Below, in pieces: positions 1 to 12,538 of a stretch of 64,000 nt of DNA; position 1 is the stretch's first letter, and the number at the start of each line of letters is the position of its first letter. The notes below the pieces were generated by a model that had not been told where the DNA came from, did not search any database, and was given only the letters and a program-made list of their open reading frames with translations. Origin of the DNA: Nectonema munidae (Eukaryota > Nematomorpha > Nectonematoida > Nectonematidae); contig JAUIRK010000129.1 in assembly GCA_030549495.1 (NCBI GenBank), positions 186,001 to 250,000 of the forward strand. The letters run 5' to 3'. A program made the translations under genes and the position numbers.

Positions 1-3000
1 CGCAAAATATATTTGTATTAATATATCATCAATAAGAATTTAATGGAGATATTTTAGACATAAATAGTCGTTTGCTACACGTTTTATATCAATTTCGATA
101 AAAAATTTACACAAATATTAAACATAGACTAATGGGTTGGTTGGATATCAAAGCACTTTCAGCTGTAAGACTATATCCTCGTATTATGCTTGAAGATGGT
201 TAATCACAGTTTTGTTATTTTGTTTTTAAGCGTTAAGAGCCATGAAGATCAAACCCTTGATCTTCAACTGTTAAGCTGAGAGGCACATCCTAACAACCAT
301 TGAGGCTCAAGACTAATGGGTGATATTAAGTTGTTGTTTTTGAGATAACTAAAGAATATTACTTTTTTTTATTTTTTATGTTATGGCATTTATTTATATT
401 AATTAAGTTTTTATATTTTATAACAATTGCTGTTTGAACTATGATTCTGACAAATGGGATTGCGGTGACTCGTGTTACAGGGTAATGGTGATTACATATA
501 AACTAACATTATTTCTACCACTATTACAGCTACAGCTTGCGTACTCAGGTTGCGGATTGAGGATTATCCCATAGATATATAGGACAACTGGGAATATAGT
601 GAATAAGGCTTCTGGCTAAAACCCATGGAAGAGTAAATTCTAAAGCATGTATGGGCAATGTTTGTTTAAATGTGGGCCAGATTATATTTTCAAAGTCAAG
701 CAAGAGCCAAGAGCTCTAATTATAGATTTACAAAATATGTACGCACTACCCATATATACATTTATTCTATTACTGATATTTTTTAATTTATCAATCTGTC
801 TATGGTTTGCTTTATATAAAAAGGTTATGAAACAAAAATGGTAAAAGCAAAATTATTAATTTATTGAAACTCACAGGAATTTTATAATGACAAATGAGAA
901 AAATTCTAACATAACCTCATTCTAATACGAAATTTGGTCTTAATGTTTCTTACGATTATCTCAATATTTGATTAAATAATAGGGGCGGCGGTACTCTTAT
1001 GTTATTTTCAAGGTTATCACCTGTCAGCCTTCATCTTGTTTTTGATTTTGCGTATTTAATTTTTCTAAATAGCCGCTCATATTTATAAGTACTCCCAAAT
1101 AGCGACATTTTTTTTTGCAAAATCTATGATCATGGGGAAAGCGTCTTTAATTAAAGCTCTCTGCGGACCTGATGAAAAGCATTCTCGTGCTGAAAGGCCT
1201 TCGTGGGCTGGATTATGCCCATGAGTCGTAGGTTGTCCATTCATGTCCTAAAAGTTCTCAATCCTGATTTTGAAATTGGTATTGACCTCATCCTTGCGAG
1301 AAGTTGTTAGACCATGATGGATGAACCTTGAGTCTAAAGGGGGGAAATGATTTTGCACTTATTGTCTCTCATTTTAAAAATGATTGTGCAGGCACAAGGG
1401 CTAAGGTTCAAGTCTTTCCTTATTTTATTTTTCTCTCCTACCTTTCTTTTATTTTTCTCAAGTCCTGTAGCGATGGTAAAGGAACAAAATAGTGAGAGGA
1501 ACCTGTTACTTAAGGCGCAGTTTCAATCCTGATTTCAGGCAGTTTAGGATATTGGTCGTTTTGTTGTCCAATTGAAGATGACAACATCATTACATAGTGC
1601 ACTCCAAGACCAAGAAGTTCTCTTTAGAGACAGCACTGCTTCCTCAACTTTGAGATGGGCCTAAACAAAACTTATCTTCACTCCAGCCAGTCGGCTAACA
1701 GCGTCAACGGCCATTCTTTCAAGCGGGCGAAAAAAGACAGAAATTAGTGGCTTCATATCTGCCCTTAGAAGTGTGATGGACTTGTAACGTTAGAACTATG
1801 ATAGATTCAACTAACACAAATTGCCGAAAACTGCGCTCTGCATTACTCGCCCATGAGCTCTTTTGTCTCAACATTGGTATTACAGCCATTCGTGAAGTGC
1901 GTTTCCCATCTCCAATCCCATGAGTATATTTGGGAAGGGTAGTATACGTGGGTTTCAAAGAAAAAAATTAACAATTTTTTGAAAGATCCTACCGATTTTG
2001 ATTAGCTTCCTATATAATGAAAATGATTTTATGGAAAGTGAGTATCACCAATCGACTCAGCATACTTAGAAAGGGTAGAAATTGGTTGTAAATGTTAAAA
2101 AAAAATGATCGATTTTCGTTAAATTCGAAGGGGGCGTGGTGGGCTGAATCCGCCCTTGACTTTAACTTACTTTATAACCCTGCCTCAAATACCGTAACAA
2201 CAATCTTATCATGTCAACTATTCATTTGGTTTCTTTAGAAACTACGTCCTTATACATATTTTTTGGACTCCAAAATTAAGTCATAATTATATTGTTTCTA
2301 AATCCATATTGTTACCTTCATAAAGTATATCTTATAATTTTTTATATTTAGAAATAATTATCCTTGTCTTTCTAAACGATTCTCTCTATGATATTAAAGT
2401 TTCATCCTTCAATATGAAAAGAATTCCATAAAATATACTAATTGTTCATACAAGTAACGAATATTTTCATTATCAAATTTAGTTTTACATATTTTTATTG
2501 ATATAAAATAAAATATTTTTGTTATGGTTTTTTTTACTTAAAAAATTACTCCTGTTGTAACTGACACATGAGGGGGGGGGGGGATATGGCCTGTGCGAAA
2601 CTTCTTAGAGACCGCAAATATACTGTTTTCGGGGATTGTCTTGGTTTTTATCTTCGCAATAACCAAATTATATAGATTAATAACAATCCTGTTTTTTCAT
2701 TCATCAATATTATAGTAACAAAAAAGGAGTTTATAAAATTTAACTCTATTTGTGATTGATTATATATTTTTAGTATAAAAATTCCTTTTTACTTTTAAAT
2801 TAATTTTTCATATTAATTATTTTAAAAAAATCTGAGAAGCCTAGTTTTACTTTTAATAATTAAAAGAAGAAGAAAGAAGAAGAAATTTACTCAATTCTTC
2901 TTCTTCTTCTTCTTCTTCTTCTTCATCTTATCCCTTAAATGGGGGTCGATGGCTTGATCCTGTTTCTCCTTATGTTCCTGTCCTTAGAGTTTTGGATCAT

Positions 3001-5810
3001 TCAAAGTAAATTGGAGCAGAATTTTTACAAGCCGGATGCCTTTCCTGACGCCAACCAGTGTTTGTATTCAGGACTGGAAAGCTTTAGCCTTTGTACAACC
3101 AAGTACTTAGCCCACAAGGCAGTGGTAATTTGGAATCAGAGTTATTTTCTCCTAGAACAACTGCTGTCCAAAGCTAACGAGCTTGATCCACCCGGAGCTA
3201 TACGAGGTTAAAGCGCCTGTTACTCGCTTTTGCCTCAAGATCATTTAGTTTTAAACAACCCCGCCGTGTGAAGGCAAATCAGGAGACTTACTGTTCAGAG
3301 GCTATAAGAGACGCATGTGCCATATGAGGTATTTTATAGGAAAATGAGTGCTTATTTTCATTTTCCACCTCGGCATAAAAAGTCATTAAAGCCATTAAGA
3401 AATTTACTCAATTAAACAGAAGAAAAAATAAGATAAATGAATGAGAAAATAAAAATAGCTATTGCAATTTAACTTCGGAGTAGAAGACATAAATATTGAT
3501 TTCAGCTCTGTCACTTTGGGTTATCAAAAGGCTAGAAGCTGCTGAGATGATTACCCTAATTACTTTTAATATACATAATACTGTTCAGATTTTAGTTTAG
3601 ATTATGATATTAGAATATAATAATAATTTGAAGATTCTGATTCGACTTTAAAATTTCCTGGTATAGAGAAGATCGGGCTGAGTTTATATCATTGATCGGA
3701 CAGAGTTTATATTATTTGCTTATATCGTTTATTATAAATAACAAGTGCGCTTAAATATTATTCAGCGAACACACATTTACAATAAGTTAACATTTTAATT
3801 CATAATTAAAATAATTTAGGATAGTCTTACAAGTTACCTTTACATATCATATTTTTTACATATATTATCTCTAGTGAAAAAAAATTTAAATATTCCAAAG
3901 CTTATAATTTTTATATCTCCGCTATATTCGTGATATTATAAAATGCTCTACTTAATAGGCTCTCTATTTCCTTGAAAAATTCTGGGAAATTAAGAATCAT
4001 TATTCGGGTAATTAAAAATCGATTCTTGTAATTGTACAAATAGTAAGAAAATTATAAAAGATGAAACATTTTCTTGAAAACTTTTCACATAAAAAAATCA
4101 AAGCAAAGAGAAAATAATTTTATAAAGATAGAAATAGTTAAAAATTTTATAAAATAAATTCCATGGCTTTCTTTCAAATTAGAAATTTTTAGGCCCAGAC
4201 TTTCAACTCTTAATTTTAAATCCCAAATAACTCTGTTTAACCATTCTCAAGCATAAAACGAGCATATAGCATAACGAATGAATCTGCTTTGATATAAAAC
4301 CAACCAACATTAAAAACAAGAAATTTAGTGTTATTTAGAAAATTAATGTGTCAATAATATAAAGCTCCAATCATATCATTTAAGCGATTTAAAAGAAAAT
4401 TAAGTTTTAGAGTATCTTTTGTGAAAAAATAAAAAAATTAAATATTTTTAATTAAAATTATGATAATTTAGTAGGTAAAATAAAAAATTCACACTCAAAA
4501 AAAAATTATTGCTTTTAAGAAACTAAAAAATGAGCCATGAATTGGAAGAAGGTATTTAAATAAATACAAACTTAGACTTCTCACATGATAATATAAAATA
4601 ATTTTAGTAAGTATTTAGCTCTTTTCTCTCAAGTAATAACTTCTAATAAAATTAAAATTTGAAAATTAAAAATGATTATCAGAAAATGATAGTTTCGATT
4701 GAAATAAATCAAGCATTTATTTTAACTTTGAATATATATGTTTTTTAAGAGACTTAGCGATGAGAAAGCTACTTTTGCTGAAAGAGTGGTGTACGTGAGA
4801 CAAGTTTAGATAAATATTTTAGATATTACATCGCGTCGCTCTTGAAAAATTCATACTTCCCCGCTCCTTTCAATTTAGCAATCACTAATAGAGAACACAG
4901 CACTTTCGATGGAGAACTTGGAATCTTCCAACAACTATACAGGTATAATAAGGATCTAATATATAAGGAAAAATCTAACTGGTGATTATGTTTTATATTT
5001 ATATATATATATATGAATATATACATATGTGCACTTTAAACTTCAATAATACCTTCCGTGAATTTTTTTTTTGAAGAATTTTTTTCCTCTCTCTCTCTTT
5101 AATACCATAAGTTAGGAAATTATATATAATTTCTTCTCTATATACCTCACCCGTAATGTTTAAGTCATATTGTTTGTTAAAATTTTATAGTTATTAAGTC
5201 ATCAATATTTTGTCCAACTTATTGTTATTTTTTTATAACTTATTGCATCTATTTTTAATGGTGGCTTGTTATTTTAAATTTTTTAAATTTATTTTCACTT
5301 AATTTAAGTAAACATTTTAATTATACATTAAAAAATGAATAGATATTTCTTTTATGATTTATTTTTTTATATTTATAATATATCTATTGGTTTTTCTCTA
5401 TCTTTCATATTGTCAGAGACAACTCCAAATGTAATTCAACTCTTGGTTAAAAATTTTATTTATTTAAACTAAACTTTTAGTTTCTTCTTCAACTTAATAA
5501 GATTCACTCCATAGTCCTTATGCTCACAAAAATTAAATTTATTTTTTCATTGTTTTTAAACTTAAAAAATTTGATACTCCTACTCCTAAATTTTATTAGA
5601 TATCAATCCCAATCCCTACTATTATCCCTTTAATCTCTCTATTCTGACAACCCTTCTTACTGTTATTTGTATGATGAAATTAACATAATATTTTACTTTA
5701 TTTTTTTTGTTTTTATCTAATATTTTGAAAAAAACAATTTATTTTCTACACTTATGGGTTCTTATATTTTATTTTACTAGTTGCTTGGAGGCTTTGGTTC
5801 GATCCTGTAT
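1..5810. other. AT-rich spacer, no firm gene
   Basis: No supported gene. Two weak candidates lie here. A Cys-rich open stretch at about 427-481 runs into a possible splice donor. An ORF at 2939-3211 (90 aa, hydrophobic start, base composition richer in G+C than its surroundings) has no family I recognise. A G12 tract lies at 2572-2583. The rest is AT-rich low-complexity sequence. Confidence 0.6.
2864..2925. repeat. (GAA)n / (TTC)n inverted microsatellite
   Basis: A GAA-rich run (2864-2884) is followed after about 10 bases by a TTC run (2895-2924). The two arms are complementary and could form a hairpin. TTC runs also terminate LINE copies in this window, so one arm may be a LINE tail remnant. 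Confidence 0.8.
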
Positions 5811-7062
5811 CAGGGCTGTCAAGTTTCAGAAATTGTCATGCGGGTGAAAATTTTGTCAATTAGCCAATAAAAATGCCTTTGAGATGATTAATAGCCAATA
5901 GACTTCATATCTATATACGCAGGCCTCTAGCGAGAAAAAAATTTCAGTTAGGGGAGGGGACACTCCATTAGGTTAGGATATGGTTAGGTTTCTACATCCT
6001 TTAGTCACCGTTTTAACACTAGAAAGTCCAAAGGGTTATTTTGACCCTTGCATTATTTTAAATGACAAGAATTTATGTTATTTGTTGTCGATTTTACTTG
6101 AAACAATATATTCCAAAAAAAATATATTATTTTTAAACAGAGTCACTAATATACTAAAAAAACTAAAACAAAAGCAAAAAAAAAGGCGCTAGGCCCTACA
6201 TCAAAATCTAAAAGATCTGTTATAAAAGGTTATTTTTGAGTTCGTGGATACTTTTTTATTGATTTCTATATCTTTAGATTAGTAAACTTTGCATAAGAGT
6301 TCTACTAAACGTATTTTATGTGACACTCTATGGAAATTATCATTTTTGAACTACATGTTTTCATAGCTATATTGAATGTGAGAGGAGTTACTATGTCTAA
6401 AAGTTAAAATATCAAATTACATTCCATAAGTAAATAGGCTTTCCAAAAGTCAGACTAAATGATTGTACCTGATGAAACATGATTTTTAATTAGAAAAATT
6501 AATAATTATTTTTGATTAAAATTCATTGGTGGTTCAAATTGTATTGATGAGTCGCTTTTTTGACTGGATAATAACTAGTTATGGGGGTTGGAAATTAAAA
6601 CATTTTGAAACTTCTTCGGAGGTTGCCATTTTATTTATCAGCATAGTAGATATGGTCTCCTCCAACTGGAGACGATTTTTCTCTGTCCGCTTTATTGCTT
6701 TGATTAAGGAGAATACTCTTTCAGAACCCGCATTTGAATGAGGTAGAGATAAAATTAGCTTGACTGTTTTTTAAATTGTGAAAATTTTGTGTAGTATTTA
6801 AAATGAATTAGTTTGGAAATTTCTAATAATTAAAGTGGAGTATTTTTTTATATTAATGTAGGGTTTTTTCTTGCAGCGTACTTTAGTCTGACAAAATAAA
6901 AACTAGCTTAAAAAACTTAAAAAGAGATTAAAATTTTTTTTTTCAAATTTTTTTCTGTTTATGTGGGTGATTGCTGGTGATTTTGGTCATGCGGGTGACA
7001 TGGGGGATTTCAACTCAATTTGCGGGTGACTCCAGCTCAATGCGGGTGACTTGACAACTTTG
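5811..7062 (-). mobile_element. Decayed hAT DNA transposon
   Basis: The left end reads CAGGGCTGTCAAG. The right end, reverse complemented, reads CAAAGTTGTCAAG, so 10 of 13 bases match. This is the terminal form typical of hAT elements. The minus strand between the ends carries the C-terminus of a hAT transposase. Several GCGGGTGA(C) motifs cluster near the two ends and may be subterminal transposase sites. The flanking 8-mers (TCCTGTAT and CCGTATTA) agree only loosely, so the target duplication has decayed. At 1.25 kb the copy is internally deleted. Confidence 0.6.
6579..6783 (-). pseudogene. hAT transposase C-terminal dimerisation segment
   Basis: Read on the minus strand, an open stretch ends in a stop at 6579-6581. 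It contains LSLPHSNAGSERVFS followed by RLQLEETIST. This is the hAT C-terminal signature (SNA-x-x-ER-x-FS, then an amphipathic helix) that mediates transposase dimerisation. A stop lies just upstream and no catalytic part was found, so this is a relic. The motif match is strong; the sub-family is not determined. Confidence 0.75.
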
Positions 7063-9012
7063 CCGTATTAAACCGTTTTCACATAGTTTTATTGAAACAT
7101 CGTAATTATGTCTTATTGATAAAAAAAACTTCAATGTACCTGTACCTTTGATACTTTTTATTTATAAAAGTAGTAGTTATATCACAATTCTATAATGTCT
7201 TTAATATTGGCTATAAATATTTATAAGAAACGCCCGTACTTGAAAAAATAGTTAATGCTCTTTTAAAACAACTAGTTTAGAGAATAGAAGAGCTAAAAAG
7301 ATTTCATCAAGACAAAATTTTAAGGACTATAAAGAAATATATAACTTCAATAATATCTCTATGTTAAATAATAATCTTGTAGGGTTTTTTAAATCAAATA
7401 TAATGGGTTGGAGACGTATTACAATTAATATTACTCCTTCTTTGAAAGATAAATTTTGTTACAATTTAAGGATAAGCCATTATAAAAATCCGAATAACCT
7501 AAAACTAAAAGGCAACATTTGTTTATAAATGTATAAAAAAAATTGACCAAATGTTTACATTTTTTTATATAAAAGAGTCTAATTACACATGACAACATCA
7601 CGATATTTTTTAAAACGTTGAAAAGTTTCTTTGAAGGTGTTGGGTTGAAGTCATAGAAGCTTGTGTCTGTAGGAACTCATGATATATCTGCGATGTTTTT
7701 TGGTTTAGTTAAGGCAAAGGAACTTGAACTTGGTTGCGAAACTATTGTACCTATTATTGTCTAATTTATGTGGAGGTCGTCTTTTGAATAATAATGAAGC
7801 TATGTAAAAATCATGACCAATCGAAGGCCTTCCTGCAGAAAATGAATAACAAATATTTAGAGCTGCTTTATCTTTGGGCTTAGGTCAGGAAGAAATTGGT
7901 ATAAACATTTATTCCAGAATCGAATTCTGACTTCTAGATTTATGATCGATGAAATCCTCCACTCATTTGTGTTAGAGACCCATGGTTTAAAGTGTAGACT
8001 AAATATGTCTGAAAGAGCTAGATTATGATCAAAAAGGTTGTAAAATAATCATCGACTCATTTAAAATAGAATGTTCAGGAAGGTTATGATGATTTACAAC
8101 TATTTATACTGCTAGAACATGAAGAACAAAACACTTTATGTGGTTTCGATGTCTTAAAGCACTCAATATGCACTAAATGAGAACCTAACAAGAACATGCT
8201 ACGCATACTAGTACAATTATACCAAACACCTTCACTGAGAAATAAAAGCGTTTCTTGTTATTTTTCTATTCACTTGTGTTAACGCCGTTTTTATTATGAC
8301 TCATGCAGACTTCTGTTTTTTGATTTTGAAATGCAATTGCAATATATTACTAATATGGGGATATGACCTAAGATGCGTGCCGTGTCAAACTTTATCTAAT
8401 ATACATTTATCGTCACAGCAATAATAACCTTTTTAGGCATTGATTTTCCAAAATTTATCGCCTGCTTTCTTTTTCAATGATTTCAATATACTTAAAGCAG
8501 ACGATTTTTATTCTAGGTGACACTGCTCTCCCATTGTGCATGAAAGGAGAAAACGTTTGAAAATTTGGTTTGAATATATATCTCTGATGCAGGAGAACAT
8601 ATTTAAAATTTTTTTACTTGTCTTAACTCTGTTAAAATTTTTTGTTGAATGAATTCATTTTATATACGTGATATAAAAACAATTCTTAAATTTATTTCAC
8701 TTCAATTATTGCTCTGATAAAAGCGTTAAAAGTACGATGGTGAAGGATAAATTATAAATGAATAAATAACAGGTAAAATTCTTTGCCAATCTCAATTCAT
8801 TAAAATGGCGTTTGGTCAGTTTGGATTAATTTAGAGGTAGTGCTTCCCTCCTCCTTCCTTGGATGTGCGCCTCTGTTCTTATATATAACCTATGTACATA
8901 CCACCTAAGGCGTATTTAGGGGCTATTTATTGGGCCATCTTCCTTTTTTCTCAAAGAGTAATCAATTTTCATATAGTTTGTCCATAGATTTTTTTCATAA
9001 GCAATATTTATC
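7063..9012. other. Spacer, nothing recognised
   Basis: AT-rich sequence with a somewhat more GC-balanced patch at about 7600-8200 that shows no long ORF and no motif I recognise. Confidence 0.6.
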
Positions 9013-9125
9013 TTAACCCATTTACGACCAATGTTCCCAAAGGGAACGCAGACGAATTCCTAATTTAAATGGAATTAAATAGGAATTGCTAAAGTCGTCT
9101 GCTTTGCTTGGTCTTAATGGGTTAA
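9013..9125. mobile_element. piggyBac-type MITE (105 bp between TTAA sites)
   Basis: The element (9017-9121) is bounded by TTAA on both sides (9013-9016 and 9122-9125). Its ends are inverted repeats: TTAACCCATTTACGACCAA against TTAACCCATTAAGACCAA. Two nested palindromes lie inside, around GTTCCC/GGGAAC and GCAGACGA/TCGTCTGC, so nearly the whole element can fold back. TTAA target sites and a CCC start are hallmarks of piggyBac mobilisation. It lies about 240 bp upstream of the helicase start codon. Confidence 0.75.
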
Positions 9126-9360
9126 AGGATCATTTTATTGATGATGGATGAAAAAAGTGTGATCTAGACTAATTTAATTTCTGCCCCTGGTTTTAACAAT
9201 TAACACAGGACTTTCTCTAGAAATGTGGTATATTGGCTTTGTTTTCTGTAATTGATTCTATTTTTGTCTACATTTTCGCATTTAATTTCCTCGTTTAGAC
9301 TTCTTTTTGTGAATTTTTTGAATCATTTTTTTCCACTAAATCTTTCATAATCTTTGTGTA

Positions 9361-11109
9361 ATGAAATCGGATATTAAAAAGCGAAGGGTGAGTAGCGGTG
9401 ATTTTCAGTCAGAAAAGTTTTTTTCTGCGCATAAAGAAGAAGAAAGTGAAAATATAAATGAAAATCTCCTTATTGGTAAAAGCGATTTCACAATTCTTCA
9501 AAAAGCACGTCCTCTATTTCGTAACGAAACTTCTATCACATATGAACCCAGTTGGATTAAAAATGCAGTAGAATTTTCTTCGAATATTGATTCATCCTCG
9601 AGGCTTTCCATTGAGGATGCTAAGTTTTTGGATCCATGCATGATTGAACGATTGAAATCCTTCAATATTAGCCATCTTTTTCCAGTTCAAGCCAAAGTTA
9701 TACCCCAAATTTTAGCAAGAAATAAAAGTAAAACCAACTTGTATTTAAAGTATCGCCCAAAAGACATATGTGTTTCTTCTCCTACTGGAAGTGGAAAAAC
9801 ACTGGCCTATGTCATACCAATAATTCAAAATTTACTCCAACAACGAAGCAATAAATGCCATTTCATAAAAGCGCTGGTCATTCTTCCAACAAAGAGTCTT
9901 GCGAAACAAGTTTTTAATGTTTTCAAATTCTTTGTTCAAGGTTCCAGCTTGTCAGTCCAGTCTTTATACGATATTTCACTTAAGAAGAATGCTGGTGAGC
10001 GATTGGACTTTTGCGATATTTTAATCACTACGCCTGGAGCGCTTATAGAATCATTGCAACAATCAAACCTATGCTCAAAACTCAAAAAGCTTTCTCATCT
10101 CATCATCGATGAAGCCGATATGACGCTAAACAATGCTCAGCACAATTGGATCATTAGTATGCACATATTGATGCAAAATTTTCTAACTTCCTCCAATGAA
10201 AGAGATTTGTCATCAGGCATGGAAGATTCATCAAAAGCTTCTCGACCTGCTTCGACTTTTTCATCTGCTCCGTCCCTCACCTCATCCCTTACCTTGGACT
10301 CCCTTTCCTCGCAACTAGCATTTGGTTTCATCCCTCCTCAAAAGTTGTTGTTTTCCGCGACGTTACTTTCGACGAATATCGACTCTCTTTCCCAATTTTC
10401 ACTCTTTTGGCCAATTTTATTCAAATCAGCATCACCATCTTCCAATTTGCCTACTCATAAGAATGATGCGTCCCTGCTGCTTCCTTCCAAACCTCAAAAC
10501 TTCACTTTTCCTGAAAATCTTGAACACAAGGTTGTGCTTTGTGAAAATAAATCTATGAAGCCCTTATTTCTCTTACATCTTCTTAACAATGATGTGATGC
10601 GCTTTGAGCAAAGTTGCAAAAAGCAATCGAGCATTCTTTGTTTTCAAAATTCTGTGGAAACAACTCACCGCTTGTCCCATATTCTTTCCAACTGTTTAGA
10701 TTCACATAAATTTGTCGTTATTGACTCCACTCTCATCCGTTCCAAGCGAATTGATGGAGATAAGCATGTTGATAGGGTTTGCATTTTTCTCGTATCTGAC
10801 GGCGTATCCAGGGGAATGGACCTCACAAACGTTGATCTTGTCTACTCCTATGATGCTCCTTTTTCCGCTTTGAATTACATTCACAGAGCCGGCAGGACTG
10901 CTAGAGCTGGCAAACCTGGCACGCATGTGAGCATTGTTGAAGAGAGTCAGAAGAGTAAGTTCTCAAATATTTGCACACTTGAATTGGCTTTGGAGAACCG
11001 TATACAACAGTTGTCTATAGAAGAAAGCGAACTGAAAGCGTATGAAAAAGTCTATGAAAGCGCGTTATACACTCTCAGAGAAAAGATTTCAAGAGATGAA
11101 GGAAAATAG
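9361..11109 (+). CDS. DDX51: DEAD-box ATP-dependent RNA helicase, DDX51/Dbp6-like
   Basis: A 582-residue intronless helicase. DDX51/Dbp6 proteins act in the nucleolus in 60S ribosomal subunit maturation. Visible motifs: Q-region FPVQAKVIP (about residue 107), motif I SPTGSGKT (139), Ia PTKSLAKQV, Ib TTPG, motif II DEAD (about 248), motif III SAT (about 330), motif V region VSRGMDL (about 482), motif VI HRAGRTARAG (about 507). The PTK-LA-QV form of Ia, the YDAP stretch before motif VI and the pre-helicase WI...FFPVQ-like layout point to the DDX51 branch. A Ser-rich insert lies between motifs II and III (about residues 277-320), where family members also have inserts. An in-frame TAA nine codons upstream supports this start. 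The copy looks intact and functional. Confidence 0.92.
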   Translation: MKSDIKKRRVSSGDFQSEKFFSAHKEEESENINENLLIGKSDFTILQKARPLFRNETSITYEPSWIKNAVEFSSNIDSSSRLSIEDAKFLDPCMIERLKSFNISHLFPVQAKVIPQILARNKSKTNLYLKYRPKDICVSSPTGSGKTLAYVIPIIQNLLQQRSNKCHFIKALVILPTKSLAKQVFNVFKFFVQGSSLSVQSLYDISLKKNAGERLDFCDILITTPGALIESLQQSNLCSKLKKLSHLIIDEADMTLNNAQHNWIISMHILMQNFLTSSNERDLSSGMEDSSKASRPASTFSSAPSLTSSLTLDSLSSQLAFGFIPPQKLLFSATLLSTNIDSLSQFSLFWPILFKSASPSSNLPTHKNDASLLLPSKPQNFTFPENLEHKVVLCENKSMKPLFLLHLLNNDVMRFEQSCKKQSSILCFQNSVETTHRLSHILSNCLDSHKFVVIDSTLIRSKRIDGDKHVDRVCIFLVSDGVSRGMDLTNVDLVYSYDAPFSALNYIHRAGRTARAGKPGTHVSIVEESQKSKFSNICTLELALENRIQQLSIEESELKAYEKVYESALYTLREKISRDEGK

Positions 11110-12538
11110 TTTCACTTTTTTACGACTTCTTGCCTACCATCTTTGGAATGATGTCGCATTGATTGTGAATAAATTTTTGTTACTTATTTTTGTTAAATAA
11201 GCAGTGTTCGCTAAAATAGTTATAATAGCAATCGCTAGGAAATAAAAATGTTATAGGATTTCATTGTAATTCTGAAAATACACAAATATCTTTGTATGAA
11301 ATTGAGATTGTATTATTTTTTCTTAATATATCTGGTTGTAGAGAAAAATGAGTATAGGAAAAAATATGTATTGTATAAAGTGCATTTATTTTCCACGCAG
11401 CTTCAAAAAAGTTCTCTTTTATTCCAGTGACTATGCGCGATTTATTAAAGTAGAAGATATATTATATTAAGGTAAATGCCGAGATTTTAAAGCTCATTTT
11501 TTCAAAAGATAATCCCAAAAGTGTTCTGCATCTTATAAGCGAAATCTAAGATAAGTCAATAATAATCTTTAGTAACATATTCGAACTGTGTTACTTGAAA
11601 AAGGCATGAAGTTTTTTTATTTTAATTAGTTTTTATTTGTATTTTAATTAGCTATATATGAGGGGTGACATTTTTTGTATTGAGCATAACTAGGCGAAAT
11701 TTTTTATTTTTTCTAGTTTTCAAAATAGCTTTTAGGAAGCTTTAGTTAAGGTGGGGATGATAGGCAACCTTTTTTCAAGTAAAAAAATCATTTTTAAAAG
11801 CACTTGACATTTTATCCTTTTAAATTCACTCATCATAACTCAGAAATTAATTATTTATCTATATTTCATTCTAACTTTTTAATACTATATTTTATCTACG
11901 CAGAAGTTTAAATTTTACCATATCAATGTTTTCCTTGTTCGTAGACAAAAAACAGTGTTAAAAATTTAGAAAAAACAAAACTAATTTCTGAGTATTTACC
12001 TATTATTCAATAATTATTTTGTGATTAATTTTTAAATTTTATTGAAACTTTAAGAGAAAATTGTCAAACCTGATAGTCTATAATTGTTTATTATAACTGT
12101 TTCCCTATTTGTCAATGTCAATTCTTTAAAAAAACACAATAGCATATTCAATTAATAATGTTGTTTCTCGTATTGCAATATCATCCTTTTAAAATATTTT
12201 TGTCTCGCCTTGTTCGGAAAGATTGTAATATATGTAAAAAACATGTTTAAATTAACCTAAAAATCTAGAAAAGATCATTTAAACTTTATGATACGAATTT
12301 AGACACTTTTCTTTTCACAAGTCAACCCATATTTCAATGAACGAAAGAACAAGTTGTTAAAAATAGAGAGGCTTCTTTTTTGTATAAATTAATTATTAGA
12401 CTTAAAGACATCTATTTTTTGGCGTATGATTATACTGTAAAAAGGTTTTCCTTCGAACTTGTTCTGATTATTTCGTGAAGGAATTTTTATATCTTGTTCT
12501 TTCAACTTTTAGATACTAGTAATTGATAAATAAATCTT
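11110..12538. other. Intergenic spacer between DDX51 and LEO1
   Basis: AT-rich, no ORF of note. It contains the 3' UTR of the helicase and presumably the LEO1 promoter. No clear TATA box could be assigned in such AT-rich sequence. Confidence 0.6.
11168..11173 (+). terminator. Poly(A) signal of the DDX51-like gene
   Basis: AATAAA about 60 bp after the stop codon, followed by a T-rich stretch. A second AATAAA lies near 11240. Confidence 0.6.

Noticed and set aside
2939-3211. 90-aa ORF with hydrophobic start.
   Set aside because: No family, no splice or poly(A) context; could be chance or a decayed repeat, so it is mentioned only within the spacer entry.
10137-10331. Antisense ORFs within DDX51 and LEO1.
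   Set aside because: Shadows of the real coding strand; their residues follow from Ser- and Glu-rich codons on the other strand.
9361-11109. The DDX51-like gene as a processed pseudogene because it lacks introns.
   Set aside because: All helicase motifs are intact over 582 codons, with no A tail or target duplication noted.
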